Assembly: GCA_009760855.2 (NCBI GenBank)
Contig: WPIO01000005.1
Location: 7,474,001-7,538,000 of the forward strand
Direction of reading: 5' to 3'
DNA: 64,000 nt
Source: Cristatella mucedo
Taxonomy: Eukaryota > Bryozoa > Phylactolaemata > Cristatellidae
Below, piece after piece: positions 22,615 through 34,440 of this stretch (within the stretch, counting starts at the first letter, position 1; the number at the start of each line of letters is the position of its first letter). The notes below the pieces were generated by a model. The model did no database searches. It was not told the origin of the DNA and worked only from the letters and a program-made list of their open reading frames with translations. A program made the position numbers and the translations under genes.

Positions 22615-24195
22615 CTTTAAGGCTATCGTCAGGCCAATACTCAAAAAACAACACTAGATTGAGAGAACTTAAGCAACTTTTGCCCAGTCTTCCTCTGCTG
22701 TTCATATCAACGACATTCGAAAGAGTTGTAGCAGACCACTTGAACTCATATTCTGAAAATTCACACCTAGCTAGTAAGTTTCAGTCTGGTTTTAGAGCAA
22801 ATCATTCTGAAGAGTCAGTATTGTTTCGTGTGTATAATGTCCTTCTTAGGAATGTAGACTCAGGAAGAGTACCCTTGCTTGTTTTTTTCAATCTTTCGGC
22901 AGCTTTTGATACTATCGATCCCCAAGTCCGATTTGAGCTCCTGTCATCGTGCCTACGCATCACTGGCACTGCACTGCAATGGTTCAGGTCCTATCTCAGT
23001 GGGATACTCAGGAGTATTGGTGTGAATGGAAAAAGGTCAAGCGAAGAACCACTTAAGTATGGGGTACCTCAGGGTTCTGTGTCTGAGCCAGTACTCTTCA
23101 CGGTTAATACTCTACCTCTTGCCGATGTGATTGTCAGGCGGCACAACCTAGCTCTTACATATACGCAGATGGCACTCCGTTTTACCTGTGCTTAAATCTC
23201 TTCCAGCCCTCAAGCCCGTCGAATTCTCTTAACTCCCCCACTGCATGTATTGATGACGTCTGCACATGGATGGCAGCAAACGTTTTTAAATTGAATGAAG
23301 ATAGAACCAACTTGCTAGTTATGGGCAAACCAAGTGCGATTCAGAAATTGGAAAGGCTAACGCTCGCAATCGGCTCTGCCAGCATATCTTCTGTTTAATC
23401 TGCACGAAATCTAGGTGCCATGTTCCAAAGTGACCTTTCATTAGACAACCATATCAACTCCACAGTCAAGTCTGTCTACTTTAAGCTACATAACATTTCT
23501 AAACTTCGGGCTTTATTAGACTGAGATACCACATCTAAATTGTTCCGTGCATTTATGAAATCCTCTCTTGACTTCTTTAACTCACATATCGCTGGTCTAC
23601 CGACCTGTGCAGTCAGGCGTTAACAGCTGGTGCAAAGGTTTGCAGCTATGCTTGGTTGTCATGAGCGTCGCAGTTGCCATATCACACCCCTTCTCGCCGA
23701 CTTGCATTGGCTCTCAGTCAAGCAGTGCATCGACCTCAGGATTTTGCTACTCACTTCTAGGTCTCTTTATTCTTTGGCTCCAGCCTACTTATCATATATA
23801 CTCTCCCACCAGGCTAAACATCGTAGAAGCCACTTTTCGGAATCTAATCGTTTACCTATACCTCGTACGAACATCGAATCTTTTGGAGACCGTGCCTTTA
23901 GTTTGTATGCTCTGAAGCCTGAAACTCACTTCCCACTTTCGTCCTGACATTCCCTGACTTAACCACATTTAAAAAGACGCTACAAACCCGTCTGTTTATC
24001 ATGGAACTTATTGGTTCCGTGTGAGTCGTCCTGTGTGTGCTTATGTATGCTGAACCTGTGCATATCACCTCTAACCGTGTTATACTTGTTGTCATTGAGC
24101 ATGCTACCACTAACTATTTGATCAAACTTCCTTTGCAACAAATGTAAAATGCCTAAAAAGTGATTGAGTTCTGTGAGGTCATTATAAAAAACTAT
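22615..24195 (+). mobile_element. LINE family A, longest + copy with RT domain
   Basis: The open stretch 22611-23195 encodes the core reverse transcriptase: S-K-F-Q-S-G-F-R-A-N-H-S, then F-N-L-S-A-A-F-D-T-I-D (first catalytic Asp), ALQWFRSYLSG and YGVPQGSVSEPVLF. The Y-A-D-D block appears as T-Y-T-Q-M, so the second catalytic centre is lost. Later frames carry the post-RT region and C-terminus (23568-23947), then the 3' UTR to about 24195 with only a vestigial tail. The clade assignment is L2/CR1-like. The endonuclease is absent and the copy is dead. Confidence 0.88.
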
Positions 24196-24389
24196 TACTA
24201 AGCCTCTACCAGTTTCAGCTTTGCCATACTCTCATTTCTTCTAAGGACAGTACACCGATTGCTTTATGCGTTTGCCTAAAGACGGTTGCCGATGGAAGCA
24301 TTTTCTATGCAGGTACTTTACGACTCTGAAAGCCATTTCTATCAATCTTAATCAATGACATCACATCTCAGGCTGTCGACAGTTTCAGA

Positions 24390-24500
24390 TAATTTCCAGC
24401 CATTCTGTGCTGCTACTCCCTAGTTCCTCACTTCATCGAGAGCCCTCCTGAGTCAGCTATGCTTTTCAATTTCTCTTTTGCCCTTACATCGAGTCTATGG
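24390..24500 (+). mobile_element. LINE family B scrap
   Basis: gtgctgctactccctag...ctgagtcagctatgcttttcaatttctctttt aligns with 10150-10195 and 50170-50240. Both ends are lost. Confidence 0.45.
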
Positions 24501-24694
24501 GCATAGTATTACTCATCGAAAATCACTGTTGCTTTGAGTTTGCGATAAAAAAAAAATCCTCAGAATCAATCCACTGAGTTGTAGTGGCTTTGTAGAGCTG
24601 CAAATGGAAATGTATTATCAATTACAAGCGAACACGAAACCACCAGAATTCCGTAGTTCGGAGCTCCAGTTTGATTGAATATAACTCTGAATCG

Positions 24695-24836
24695 CTTAAG
24701 AGATACGCTGCACTGCACGACCCAGGTCGTGGGGTCAAGAGCCACCTTGCAACTCTGTGCTGCCCACGGCAAGTGGGCAGGATAGCCGCTACGACTCTTC
24801 TGCAGGCTATATAAATAAGGCAGTAAAATCTGCCGA
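24695..24836 (+). mobile_element. tRNA-derived SINE, diverged
   Basis: cgacccaggtcgtggggtcaagagcc is a degenerate box B region. The body contains ggcaagtgggcaggatagccgctacgactcttctgcaggctatataaataaggcagtaaa, matching the common 3' half with substitutions. Confidence 0.6.
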
Positions 24837-25885
24837 CCTTCAATTTTTACCCACCGAACGTCAATGCGTTGCCAAGTCTAATCCAGCTGCAATGCACCGG
24901 AATCGACTGCAATGGTCTCCACGAATACCCCGAAAAACAGCACCCCCGCAAAAAATCAAGTGGAAATCAGTTTTGAAAAGAGGCGCTCACAATTGCATGC
25001 TGAACCAAAATATGGCTCAAGTACACATCCACCAATCTTTGCAATACTAGGCACGCCCAGTCTGTAGCACGAAGGCTGCAAAGGCCTCGCCGGCCATATA
25101 GGCACCACGTTGGCTGGTATATCATTATTCCTTGTTGTTAATGACCTCGCGTGATGTCTGGAGAACAGTTTTCGTTCTTATCTGTGCTCCGGCATGCGGG
25201 TAGAAAACTTAAAAACAACTTTACATTAGCAAGCCATCAAACTTAAACAATTTTGATTCAGCCTAGTCTGCTTTAGTTTTTTATTCAGATGAAGCTGGTG
25301 CCTGTACGCAGCTTAGGCGACGTCGGCTGTATATTTTGTATTTTTCAACGCAACGTTAAGTGAATTATTAGAGAATCTCCTCGTATTTCTGTCTCGAACA
25401 AGTAAGAATTTCCGGGCTTCAGCGACCTGTACTCGTTGTACGATTTGCACGTCTTACTCGACAGAAGAACTATTACATTCGTATCATCGCCGTCAATAGC
25501 CGAATACCTGCACCTACATGCATGTCAACATGCCTTTGCCATGCTACGTAGTTTTTTCTCACTGCGTCAACTACAGATAGGCAACGACATGCTGAGGAAG
25601 GCATATGAAGTTAGCTTTCGAGAATTCAAAAATGCTGCCCCGACGAACGTCCCCGTCAGCTGGACCGAGCGTTTAGCTTATTATCGCCTTGAGCATGGTA
25701 AACCATACATCTCCTGGTTACCGGTAGAGGGCTATTACCAATTGAGCTTACACGAATAACGTGAATAACTAACAGAGGTATTTGCAGTAAAATATGCATC
25801 GTACGTTGTCGCTAAGGCGCTAGTGCTAGACTAGCCAAGAATAGCGAAGTAGTAAACTTACAATGGTGCGTGCAGGACTGACCCT
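24837..25885. other. No feature recognised
   Basis: Contains a 107-codon open frame (25436-25759) with no recognised domain. A weak tRNA-like match on the minus strand near its end was rejected. Confidence 0.35.
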
Positions 25886-25889
25886 GTAG

Positions 25890-26920
25890 GCTTATCTCTC
25901 TTCAATGCTGCAGTAGCCGCATTGCGCAACTGCTTACCGACCTGAATTGGCTGCCCATCAAGCAGCGTTTCTACTTTGAGGCTTTGCCACTCACCTCTAT
26001 ATATTTTCGTTATCTTTCTTCAGTCTCCCAACCCGAACGAATTACCAATCAGGCCAGTCATAGCACCACCCACTCTTCCAACTTAATAATAATAATGATA
26101 ATATATTTGATGTAGCGCCCTCGGAAAACGCCATCTCTTTCTAGGCACTTTACATTTGCTGAAAAGTAAGCACAATCGGATGGTTAGCGGTAGCATGCTC
26201 AATAAACAATAAGAATAACATGGCTAGGGAATGGCATGCACAGGGTCAGCATGCAAGATGGTTAGTGGTAGCAAGCACAGTGTCAGCACGCATAAGCACG
26301 TGAAGGACGAATCACAGGGACCCAGTCAATGCTACGATAAATGGATGCGTTTTCAGTATCTTTTCAAATTTGGTCAAGTCAGGAAATGTCGAACTGCAAA
26401 TCAGAGTGAGTTCCAGGCTTTGGGAGCCTGCAAACTAAAGGCATGGTCTCCTAAGGATTTAATGCTCGTACGAGGTATAAGTAAACAACTAAATTTCGAA
26501 AAGTAGGTGTTATGCTTAGCCAGGTGGGGGAGTAGATCTGAGAGGTAAGCTGCAGCCAAAGAATGAAAGGACTTAAAAGTGAGTGACAAAGCCTTAAAGT
26601 AGATGCGTCGCTTGACCATTTTGCTTTGCCTCAAGCAAATCTCAAATCGTCTGGACACCGTACCCTTCTCTTGTATGCTCCTAAATCCCGGAACTCGCTT
26701 CTTACTGTAGTCACGACAGCCCCTGACTTGATATTTAAAAAATCTCAAGACGCCGTGCTCCATACATCATGTGCTGGGTCCGAATGCATTTCCTCGGGTC
26801 TGCTAATGCATGATGACACTGTGCTTGTTATCACAAACCAAATCAGCATGGTTTCCTAAGACCAGTTCAGTGACGAGAGAGGGATGAAGTTCTCTGAGGT
26901 TGACGTGCAAATGTCTTTTT
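25890..26920 (+). mobile_element. LINE family A, + copy split by a later insertion
   Basis: 25890-26080 carries the H-W-L-P-V-K-like segment (L-N-W-L-P-I-K-Q-R-F). 26625-26920 resumes with caaatctcaaatcgtctggacaccgtacccttct, the next part of the same consensus, and runs into the 3' UTR. The gap between them is filled by a minus-strand LINE A copy. The order is what a nested insertion would leave. Confidence 0.65.
26083..26620 (-). mobile_element. LINE family A, 3' end, nested in an older copy (minus)
   Basis: Begins with the reversed AAT tail and hairpin (gcgccctcggaaaacgccatctctttctaggca), then the 3' UTR. It then carries the minus-strand ORF2 C-terminus, with YFKALSLTFKSFHSLAAAYLS and LLIPRTSIKSLGDHAFSLQAP. 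It is about 540 bp and 5' truncated. Confidence 0.8.
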
Positions 26921-27600
26921 ACTATTAATGCCATAAAGCAGGCATGCTCGCATCAGTGAACATCCAAATACCACGATCGACGAGATGAAATTGCATGGAT
27001 AATTTGCAACTGGAAAACAATTTCAAGTTATGCCCTAGTGGATAACGGACGTCTTCCAGTAGCTATTTAATGTCCGACGTTCCGACTTTTTTGATATATC
27101 AGAAATTTTAAGCGAAGATAATAGCATCTTGCTCCCACCAATATTTGCTTAGTTCGTATGAGTAATCACAGATGTCGTACGGCTCTGCCAGTGCGACTCT
27201 GCTCGAGCGTTTGGTCACTTATTTTCTCGAAAGAGCCGCCGTAGATAATCGGAAGTAAAGTGTTTTGGACCGGGAGGCGTCGCTCACCGGGAGCGCCTGT
27301 TGAAATGTTCAATAGAACCGCGACAACTGTAAGTTACCATAGTGTGACGTGCCTGTTTTCATTTTTAATATTCACCGGTTATTGCAGTGTTCGATAGAAC
27401 TGCAAGCTGAATTGATTCCTTATTACTTACATTACCTGTGGGTATAAGTGTCATATTCCCTTTCGCCTAGAACCCGAGGCGTCCCAGCGTACGCAAGACG
27501 TTCTATGTCGGCGCAAGCTGTGATAAAACAGGTCTCGGCTTGACTCAGAAAGCCAAGCAAAACCTCGCAGTGAGTAGCTCGCAGACCGACCGCCCTGTTT
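26921..27600. other. No feature recognised
   Basis: Unique-looking sequence upstream of the CpG-rich block. It may hold distal promoter or 5' UTR parts of the downstream gene, but nothing visible shows it. Confidence 0.3.
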
Positions 27601-28022
27601 CTCCTCTCAGCCACACAGAACGCCCAGGGACCACTAAGCGCTAGGCAAACACCAATTACTACCCCTAACGCTCTAGTAAACGGGGGCGGAGCTAGTGCCC
27701 AAGGTTAGGCACGTGACCTCCATGGATGCGGGTAGCGTGCTCAGAGACGGACTTGGTAGCGCGACTTCTCTGCAAGCGGTTTGTGGCGACTCGGATATTG
27801 TCGCTGCCTGTTCGCGTTAATGGCATGCCGAGCATCCGTCCTGCATTGAGGAGAACTCGACTGCCGCCCGAGGATCCCGCGCACCAGCGGTGTGCAGCCC
27901 AGATCGTGCTGCCTCCGGGCAGCTGCAAGCCTCGTCAGTCTTCCGGACGCTGCCGGAGCACCGCGACTCGGCATATCGTGGCCGGTCGCGCCGACTGAAA
28001 GGGTCGGCCTCGCTTGGCAGCC
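27600..28022 (+). promoter_or_regulatory. CpG-rich promoter / 5' UTR region of the host gene
   Basis: GC and CpG content rise sharply from about 27650 and stay high to about 28300, centred on the ATG at 28023. This is the pattern of a CpG-island promoter around a first coding exon. I see no clear TATA box or initiator, so the transcription start cannot be placed. An in-frame TGA at 27996-27998 bounds the 5' UTR side of the reading frame. Confidence 0.4.
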
Positions 28023-28070
28023 ATGTACTCCCGCGAATCCTCCGAAGTGGCGAGCTCTCGCTTCGCGCAG
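28023..28070 (+). CDS. Unidentified host gene, coding exon 1
   Basis: Sixteen codons (MYSRESSEVASSRFAQ) end at a strong donor, CAG|GTACGT. The ATG has a purine at -3 and the context gccATG. An in-frame TGA lies 24 bases upstream, so translation is unlikely to start earlier in this exon. The exon ends in phase 0, which matches the phase-0 acceptor of the exon at 31779. Intron 1 is 3,708 bp. The first residues are polar and show no signal peptide, so the product is probably cytoplasmic or nuclear. It sits inside the CpG-rich block, as first coding exons often do. Confidence 0.6.
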
Positions 28071-28257
28071 GTACGTCGCTGCAGCAGCTCAAAAGGCGGC
28101 CAAGCGGCCGCCGCCGCCGCCGGCCAGCTGAGTTTTTCGCCCGTTGCCGGCCGCCGGACGTGACCGCTCTCGGGCGCTGGCTGCGCCTCGACTCGCGTGG
28201 CTTGCGCTCGGTGCGCTCCACTCGATGGTGACATCGAGAGCTGTCAGCGAGTGCGTC

Positions 28258-28277
28258 GCCAGGCAGGTCTGCCTGGC
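28258..28277. repeat. Small perfect hairpin
   Basis: gccaggcag-gt-ctgcctggc: nine-base arms with a two-base loop, within intron 1 close to the first donor. Confidence 0.7.
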
Positions 28278-30145
28278 CGGCTCTGCCGTGCTGCATGCCA
28301 GCCAGTGGTAACTCCGGTGACATCGTGCGGCAGCTGGCAGCAGCAGAGGAGCACAGGGTGAACTCGGCTATTCTGCTCAGTCGTACGGTCGCGAATGGCA
28401 GAATGCTGCCAGTGACATGCACTGACAATACGACAGCTCACTCATAAGTAGACTAGAATGGACTGCAGTGGCAACTGATTGGCCATGTGACCAGGAGGTG
28501 CCTGGTAGAGGCACCTTGTCTGGGATGATCAGATCTGGTATCGGTTTAACTACCAGGATTAACCTGGGCTGTGGCAAAATCTTGACCTTTCCTGTGGCAT
28601 TCAATGACACGGCGGCTACGGGTGGGGGGGGGGGCTCGTTTGGCAGCCCCTAACAGTGTCTTGGTCAGGATTTTCATGTAGGGGTCAGGACCTGCACAAT
28701 ATAATTAATTTAATTTAATTAATTATATTCTGACCTACACAATATGTATGAAGAGTGCAAGAACTGCAACATTCTCATGTAGGCAGGGCAATTAATGAAA
28801 AATCGCAATTAATGAAAAATTGCAGCACAAAATCCTATTGTATATTCGAGGCTAACTCGACGGTTGCTCATCGAATGGAGTCAAGCAATAAGTTTCTCAT
28901 TTGGGCCGGTCGGTAAGCTTGAGAATAGGGAGTGGCCCAGGTCACAGGCCTGCTGCAGGGGGGGTAACACTTCCCTGCCTCCTTCTGGCTCCATCACTGG
29001 CTCCCACGTATAAGCTGGGGGAGGCCAACTGGCCCCCTTCCTTAACTAATCTTTTGGATAAGACTAGGCCACCAGCAGCAGTAAACACTCATAGGTCCAC
29101 GAATGAATAGGATATTGTATATTAACTAAGTGGTAGCTGCAAATTTTCGAAGCTTATAAAGCCGTTACATATCGGCACAAAGAAAGTACCACAACTATGA
29201 ATATTTAATGATAATCGCACTGACCTTAATAATTCTCAGTCAGTAAGAACTACAGATATATTATGCTCCATGAAGCGTAGTCTTGGGCAAATGCTGATAG
29301 GCTTGCTGTTTAGTTCTGCTTCTCTGAAAGCTCTCCTCTATATCCCTATCGAGGCTTCCAGCTGGATGTCTACTAGCATCATCTTCCTAATACGTGCAAC
29401 CATTTGTTTCTGCCAGCCCTAATTCCTCGTTTCCAGATCGGTGATCAAAGCATGCAATCTCATTGTTAGTCATACAGGCTGCGCAGCATTTGAAGGTAAG
29501 CTGTACTACATTTGCACTGTTTGTCGGCACACGCTTCTTTTGACACCACCACATACCTCAAAGTCGAGATCGAGATCGAGATTATCTGGATCGAGATTGA
29601 GTCGAGATCGTGATCGAGATTGCTCGAATCGCTGTGATGACTTAACTCTGCAGCCACTACTCGGGAGTGGTCAATCGAAGTAGACTCGTCCGTGCTGTCT
29701 TGTATGCATTCAGTATGCAGAGCGCCTTGAGATCACCAACCTTGGATGCCAGCTAGCATCAGCATTACATTGTTTTCGAAGCTCCTGGCAGACATCGACC
29801 CTCCTGTGTTACCACCGACTGTTCTAGCTTTAACTAGGACAAATGCTGCTTTGCACTAGTGATTTGGTTTTACCTTTGCCTCTAGTGTCGTAGGTCGCAC
29901 GTTTGGCTCTTGTAGACCATGCTGCATATCTTTTCTCCCAGGGCCTATTGGGCTGCTGAGCTCTGCATCCGTCAATCTGGCTTGCAACTCGGTTGCATGA
30001 CACGTGATGAATCCTTGCGTTTAGACAGCATTTGCGGTTCCTGTTGTACTGGTGCCAGAACGGCTAGTGGCAAAACTTCCCACGAGCTGCTCTTTTGTTG
30101 CACCACAGACGAAGATTTTTGGCGCGTTGTTATTTGCTTTGGGCT
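28278..30145. other. Intron 1, first part: no feature beyond low complexity
   Basis: Holds a G run (about 28623-28634), an AATT-rich stretch (about 28699-28728) flanked by two near-copies of gacctgcacaatat, and a degenerate GATCGA-rich stretch (29561-29635). No gene is seen. Confidence 0.4.
29561..29635. repeat. Degenerate (GATCGA)n low-complexity tract
   Basis: Repeated gatcgagat / gattgagtcgagat words run over about 70 bases. Confidence 0.75.
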
Positions 30146-30149
30146 GATT

Positions 30150-30600
30150 CAAAAGCTTATTATTAATTATACTAAAGCATTTGTATAGGATCGTAAGAGA
30201 ACGAAATCTCATTCGAAGCAATCGACACGTGCTGTAAGGTAAGCATGTCAATTGGTTAATTGAAAATCACGAACAGTGTCAACATACATAAGCAACCGAA
30301 GGACAATTCATTTGGAGCCAGTGCTGAGAGGAACTAGTGAATGGTTATGTTCTTTTTAAATGTTGTCGAGTCCGGAGGTGCCTTGGCGTCAGGTTTGTGT
30401 GACTACCAGGCCTAGGAGCAAGCAATCTGATTGGCAGCTCTAATCTGAGCTCAATCCGCAGACCTGGGATAGTGTGTTATGCTGAAGCTGCCTATGTGGT
30501 AATGCTTAGAACTAGTGCTTGCTGCTGTACGGTGCCCCAGAATAGACTTATTAACCTATTGAGGTGACTTGCCTGACTCATCGTATACTCTGTCCCAAGA
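30150..30600 (-). mobile_element. LINE family A, diverged 3' end (minus)
   Basis: Shows agagaacgaaatctcattcgaagcaatcgacacgt where the hairpin should be, then caacatacataagcaaccgaaggac and a C-terminal region (ctttttaaatgttgtcgagtccgg). It is clearly related to the minus copy at 8806 but much older. Confidence 0.6.
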
Positions 30601-31558
30601 GATGCTGTGACACAGTTAATGGTTTGGTTTCTCTGGTGCTTTCTTCATTTGATAGTGCAGCCAGCGCACATCCATCCTAGCTGCTAGCGTCATTTGTTTG
30701 CATTCCGGGCTTTCTACTCTAAGAACTTTGCTGGCACGGCTTGCACTGGCGCGGTACTGCTAGCGACACTCTGTGCTCTGGCTCTCCGGCAGCAGATCGA
30801 GCCGTCAGCTTTTATTCTTGGTTTCTGCATGCCGGCAAGGTCTGCCTTCAATCTGGTAGCTCTGAGTGTGTGCACGCGCGCGTGCGTGTGTGAGCCCCCG
30901 GCCACGTTTGTCAGCTACTGCTCGTGTGCCTGATCCACAGCAGTGCAAGCTTGTCCCGATAGACCTGACCATGTGGCCAGCTCCATTGTAGGCATAAGGA
31001 CATGAGTGGCCCAGCATATGTGCCGGTGCTATTGAACCGATGTAATTTGATCCTGCATCCTTGCTCTCCTCAACTAGCACGAATCCTAACAATGAAGACC
31101 AGCTCAACGTGAGCCAGCTTTCACTCTTGTTTACACTGATTAAATCGCTGGGTTGATTGGTGGTGTGCATGTCCCCCGTGGGCCATGCATGTGCACAGGT
31201 GCTAATGCAGGTATGAGCATGACTACCTGCATGCAATGTGGGTTGTGCATATCTGTGCTGTATATGTGTGTGAGTATGCCCACGTGCTTGTGAAGGCACT
31301 AAGCATGAGCCATAGCTTCTTACAAGTACTTAGCAAGAAGTCATTCTACGGTCCCATCAGCTCTATGCAGGTGCACCTCGTGAGAGTTCCTACTGCTGTG
31401 CGAACAGCATGCCTATCAGGCAAGCTAGCTGAACTGTGGAAGCCTAGCTTATTCTGACCTCCTAAGTAGTGGTGGAATCTCGAGTGTGGAGGAAGGACGA
31501 AGATTAGGAGATGTAAACATCTTAGTGACGGTTCCTTAAGTGCCTGCATGTCAGCCTT

Positions 31559-31625
31559 GCAGTAGCAGCAGCAGCTACTGCAGCTTTTTCTGCTACTGCT
31601 GCTACTGCATCAGCTACTGCTGCCT
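31559..31625. repeat. CAG/CTG-rich inverted repeat
   Basis: gcagtagcagcag (31559-31571) is the exact reverse complement of 31596-31608. The loop and 3' flank carry further cagctactgc words. It lies about 150 bp upstream of the exon 2 acceptor. Confidence 0.75.
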
Positions 31626-31778
31626 CTTGCTGATTGACTTTTGTATTAGAAGCAAGTAAGCAGCTGCAACTTGTCGCCTCCAGTTTGAGCAGTGCCGCAT
31701 GCTACAGCTGGATATTAAGCCAGTGGCCAGCCCATCGTGGCATGACCTGATGTTACGGTTTGTACTTATTCTGCACAG

Positions 31779-32479
31779 GACGACAGGATTGGGCTGCAGC
31801 GGCCACCGCCTCCTCCTCAGTCTCGGCTCGCCTTGCCTGGATTCTATGCCGACCTCATGCAGAAGTACCCGCGAGCCTTTGAGCTGCAGCTGCATGCAGA
31901 GCAGCAAAGGCTTCTCTCTTCCTCCGCCGCTGCGGTCTCCGGCGGCCGCCAGTCGTTCGACCCGGGGCCGATCGATGCTCCTCAGCAGAGCGGCTGGACG
32001 GGAATTGCCTCTGGCTGCAGCTCGACCAGCAGCCGGAGGAGCAGCGGCAGCAGCAGAGATGAGCTGGCGCAAATTATTCAGATGCTAGCCAGCAGCCTTG
32101 CCAAGAGAGAAAGCGGTCGGCAGCCGCAGCACGAAGGAGAAGCTGCACGCTCCGATGCTCCACAGCTGCGCCGGCGCTCGGAGGCGGCCACGGCGTGGCT
32201 CAGCTCTGACAGCAGAGCCCGGCTGGTGCCGTCATCATCATCTAACAACCCGGCAAGCGTAGGCAACGGTGACCTGAGAGCTCGGCTGCAGCGAAACAAA
32301 GAAGTTATGCACAAGCTGCTTGGTGACCGCTCACCGTTCAGGCCACCCGGACCTGCCTGTGCCGAACTCGCCGACCTGGTAGCCCAGGGAAAGGGGCCCA
32401 GTGACGAGGCAGCAGCCGCCGCCCCTGCGGCTTGCTACGATAGCTCTAGCGTTTGTGCCGCAGGGATTGCTTCACCGAG
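31779..32479 (+). CDS. Unidentified host gene, coding exon 2
   Basis: The exon starts after ttattctgcacag and ends CCGAG|GTAAGA. Its 701 bases give residues 17-249 plus two bases of codon 250. It opens DDRIGLQ, a five-proline run, then GFYADLMQKYPRAFELQL continuing into AEQQRLL, the most structured-looking part (aromatic plus amphipathic helix). A long Ser/Ala/Gln/Arg-rich disordered stretch follows. Two more helix-like pieces are DELAQIIQMLASSLAKRE and LRARLQRNKEVMHKLLGD. Codon choice favours G or C at third positions, unlike the transposon frames nearby. I do not recognise the family. A role as a scaffold or regulator is inference from composition only. Confidence 0.7.
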
Positions 32480-32649
32480 GTAAGAATTCTTGGTTATTTG
32501 TCGGTATCGCTTTGCCTTCAAGCAGCTTGTCTTGCTTGCACATGCATTCACTGCTGACTACTTTAATTGCTGCGACTGATTGCTGCTGCCGAAACTGAGC
32601 AGGCTTGATCAATCGTCTTCATCACAAGTTATTGTCACACCTTTCATTA

Positions 32650-32875
32650 CATGGTTAATAATAATAATTAACAAATTATTATAATGGAACATTTTCTTTG
32701 AGCTCTCAGAAAACCAAATCTCTGTCTAGGCACTTTGCAAATGGCGAAAGGAATGCTTGTCAGTAAGGCTAGTGATAGCACGAGCAGCTTCAGCATGCAT
32801 ACGCACACAAATGACTATTCGCTGTCGACCCAGCAAGTGCTATGAGAAACAGGTGCATTTTTAGCTATGCGGTCG
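32650..32875 (-). mobile_element. LINE family A 3' end (minus)
   Basis: AAT tail, then gagctctcagaaaaccaaatctctgtctaggcacttt (hairpin remnant) and cagcatgcatacgcacaca...agtgctatgagaaacaggtgcatttttagc. The coding end is barely reached. Confidence 0.7.
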
Positions 32876-34280
32876 TCCAGTGGTTTCTGCTATTGGCTAA
32901 GCCGGTTTGCCCCTGGCTTTGCTTGCTATTCTTGTTCGTCTGCATACGTGCCGAAAAAATGCTACATGCCCACTTGTCGTTCGCTGCTCTGGCCCCAAAG
33001 CTCGGCTCGATTCGTCACGTCGGTCGGCCGAAGCAAAGGTTGATATGAGTCAATGCAAGGTGGGCACTTCATTTAAACGTCCACCAGCATTGCAAAGCTA
33101 AAGCATGGTAAGGTTTCCACTGTCAGGTCTGGCTCTGTCGTGTGGACGACTGTGAGGAGCAATCTCATGCAATGAATCGCCCGGGCAGTAGTCGTTGTGC
33201 CGGAAGGGGGACTTGGACTCCCGGCTGATGCTAGATAATTGCATTTACTGTCAGTGTATTGCCAACTTAAAAGGGGGATATTTTCTAGCCATAGTAGCTT
33301 CACTTAACAAAAGATTCGTCTGCATTATGTATGGCTGAACGCGAATTAGCTCTAATCGCCCCGAAATAGATGCAAGTGGTTTGTTTAGAAAGCCGATAAT
33401 GCTGACTGCACTACTTTTTCTCGGTTGATTTCACACCGGTCTCCTTTGCCTTTTGAGACCTTTCAGTAAGTGGCTGTCGTGCTCTAACTTGCCTATGCAA
33501 AGCTGCTCATACAGGCTCAATGCCTATGTTTATTTGCATATACATTGATTCAGGTCCAATGTGAGTGCTTTAGAGGCTTTCACTGACGGGTATCGCTCTC
33601 TCTGTGTAGGCTCCCAACAGTGATCAAGTGTGCTTCTTGAGTGATGATCTTCCCACCGCGTTTGCTCGTCTTTTCCTTGGCTAAGAGCAGGACTCTAGTT
33701 CATGGTTTTTCCCGAAGCCTTGCCACGTGCCCAAGAGTTGACTTTCTCATCTTTGCAAGGTCATGCCTCGACCAGTGTGATCAAACATCGCTTTCGGGCC
33801 TGCGCTAACAACTACTAACTATGAAGCCATGCTCCTGAAATCTACCGTTGCTGTCTCTTTTCTAAGCAGCAGTTCTCGTTGCTGTGAGCATGGTCTGTAA
33901 TCACTCACTTTCATCAGTATTGGTAGCTAGCAAGTGACTGTATATGTGTTGTACACTTGCCTGTATTTGGTCGTCATAATGCCACACATCCCCTACCTGA
34001 AGGACCAAGTGAATAAACTGGACAGCGAGCACTCTGTACAACGTCCTACTTATTTATTTAAAGAGTGACATATGCAGGCAGCTTCCAGACCCCTTAAAAG
34101 ATAGCCCTAAAGTTAGCTGCCCTGTGCAATTGATCAGCACTTCCTGTATATGTGTTGATTCCAAGCATTAACAGTTGGCATACTTGCCAGGTGAGACAAT
34201 TGCTGCACTTGCCGGTGGTTGCATTTGCAGCTAAATGTCCTAGCCATTGTATTGCTTGCATTGCAAATACACATGCCATG
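32876..34280. other. No feature recognised
   Basis: Intronic sequence of intermediate GC content. Nothing is supported. Confidence 0.35.
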
Positions 34281-34284
34281 CTCA

Positions 34285-34440
34285 GTCGACCATGAGCCCA
34301 GGAGGTATAGTGGTTGCTCTTCACGACCGAAGTCGTGGGTTTGAATCCTACACTTGGGCGATTTTGTATTACCAACTGCAAGCAGTGGTGATAGCCGTTA
34401 ATGCTCTTCTGCCCCTATGCAAAAAGAGGCTGTTAGTTAA
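34285..34440 (+). mobile_element. tRNA-derived SINE
   Basis: ggaggtatagtggttgctcttcacgacc resembles the box A half, and gggtttgaatcct is box B with one change. The body ctgcaagcagtggtgatagccgttaatgctcttctg and the end caaaaagaggctgtta follow. Confidence 0.8.

Noticed and set aside
25436-25759. 107-codon frame with a protein-like composition
   Set aside because: No known motif and no splice partner found. Kept out of the gene list for lack of support.
25690-25760. tRNA-like box A (taagctcaattggtaatagc) on the minus strand
   Set aside because: The acceptor stem does not pair, the T-loop is not canonical and the anticodon stem is poor, so it is not a tRNA gene. It may be a scrap of another SINE.
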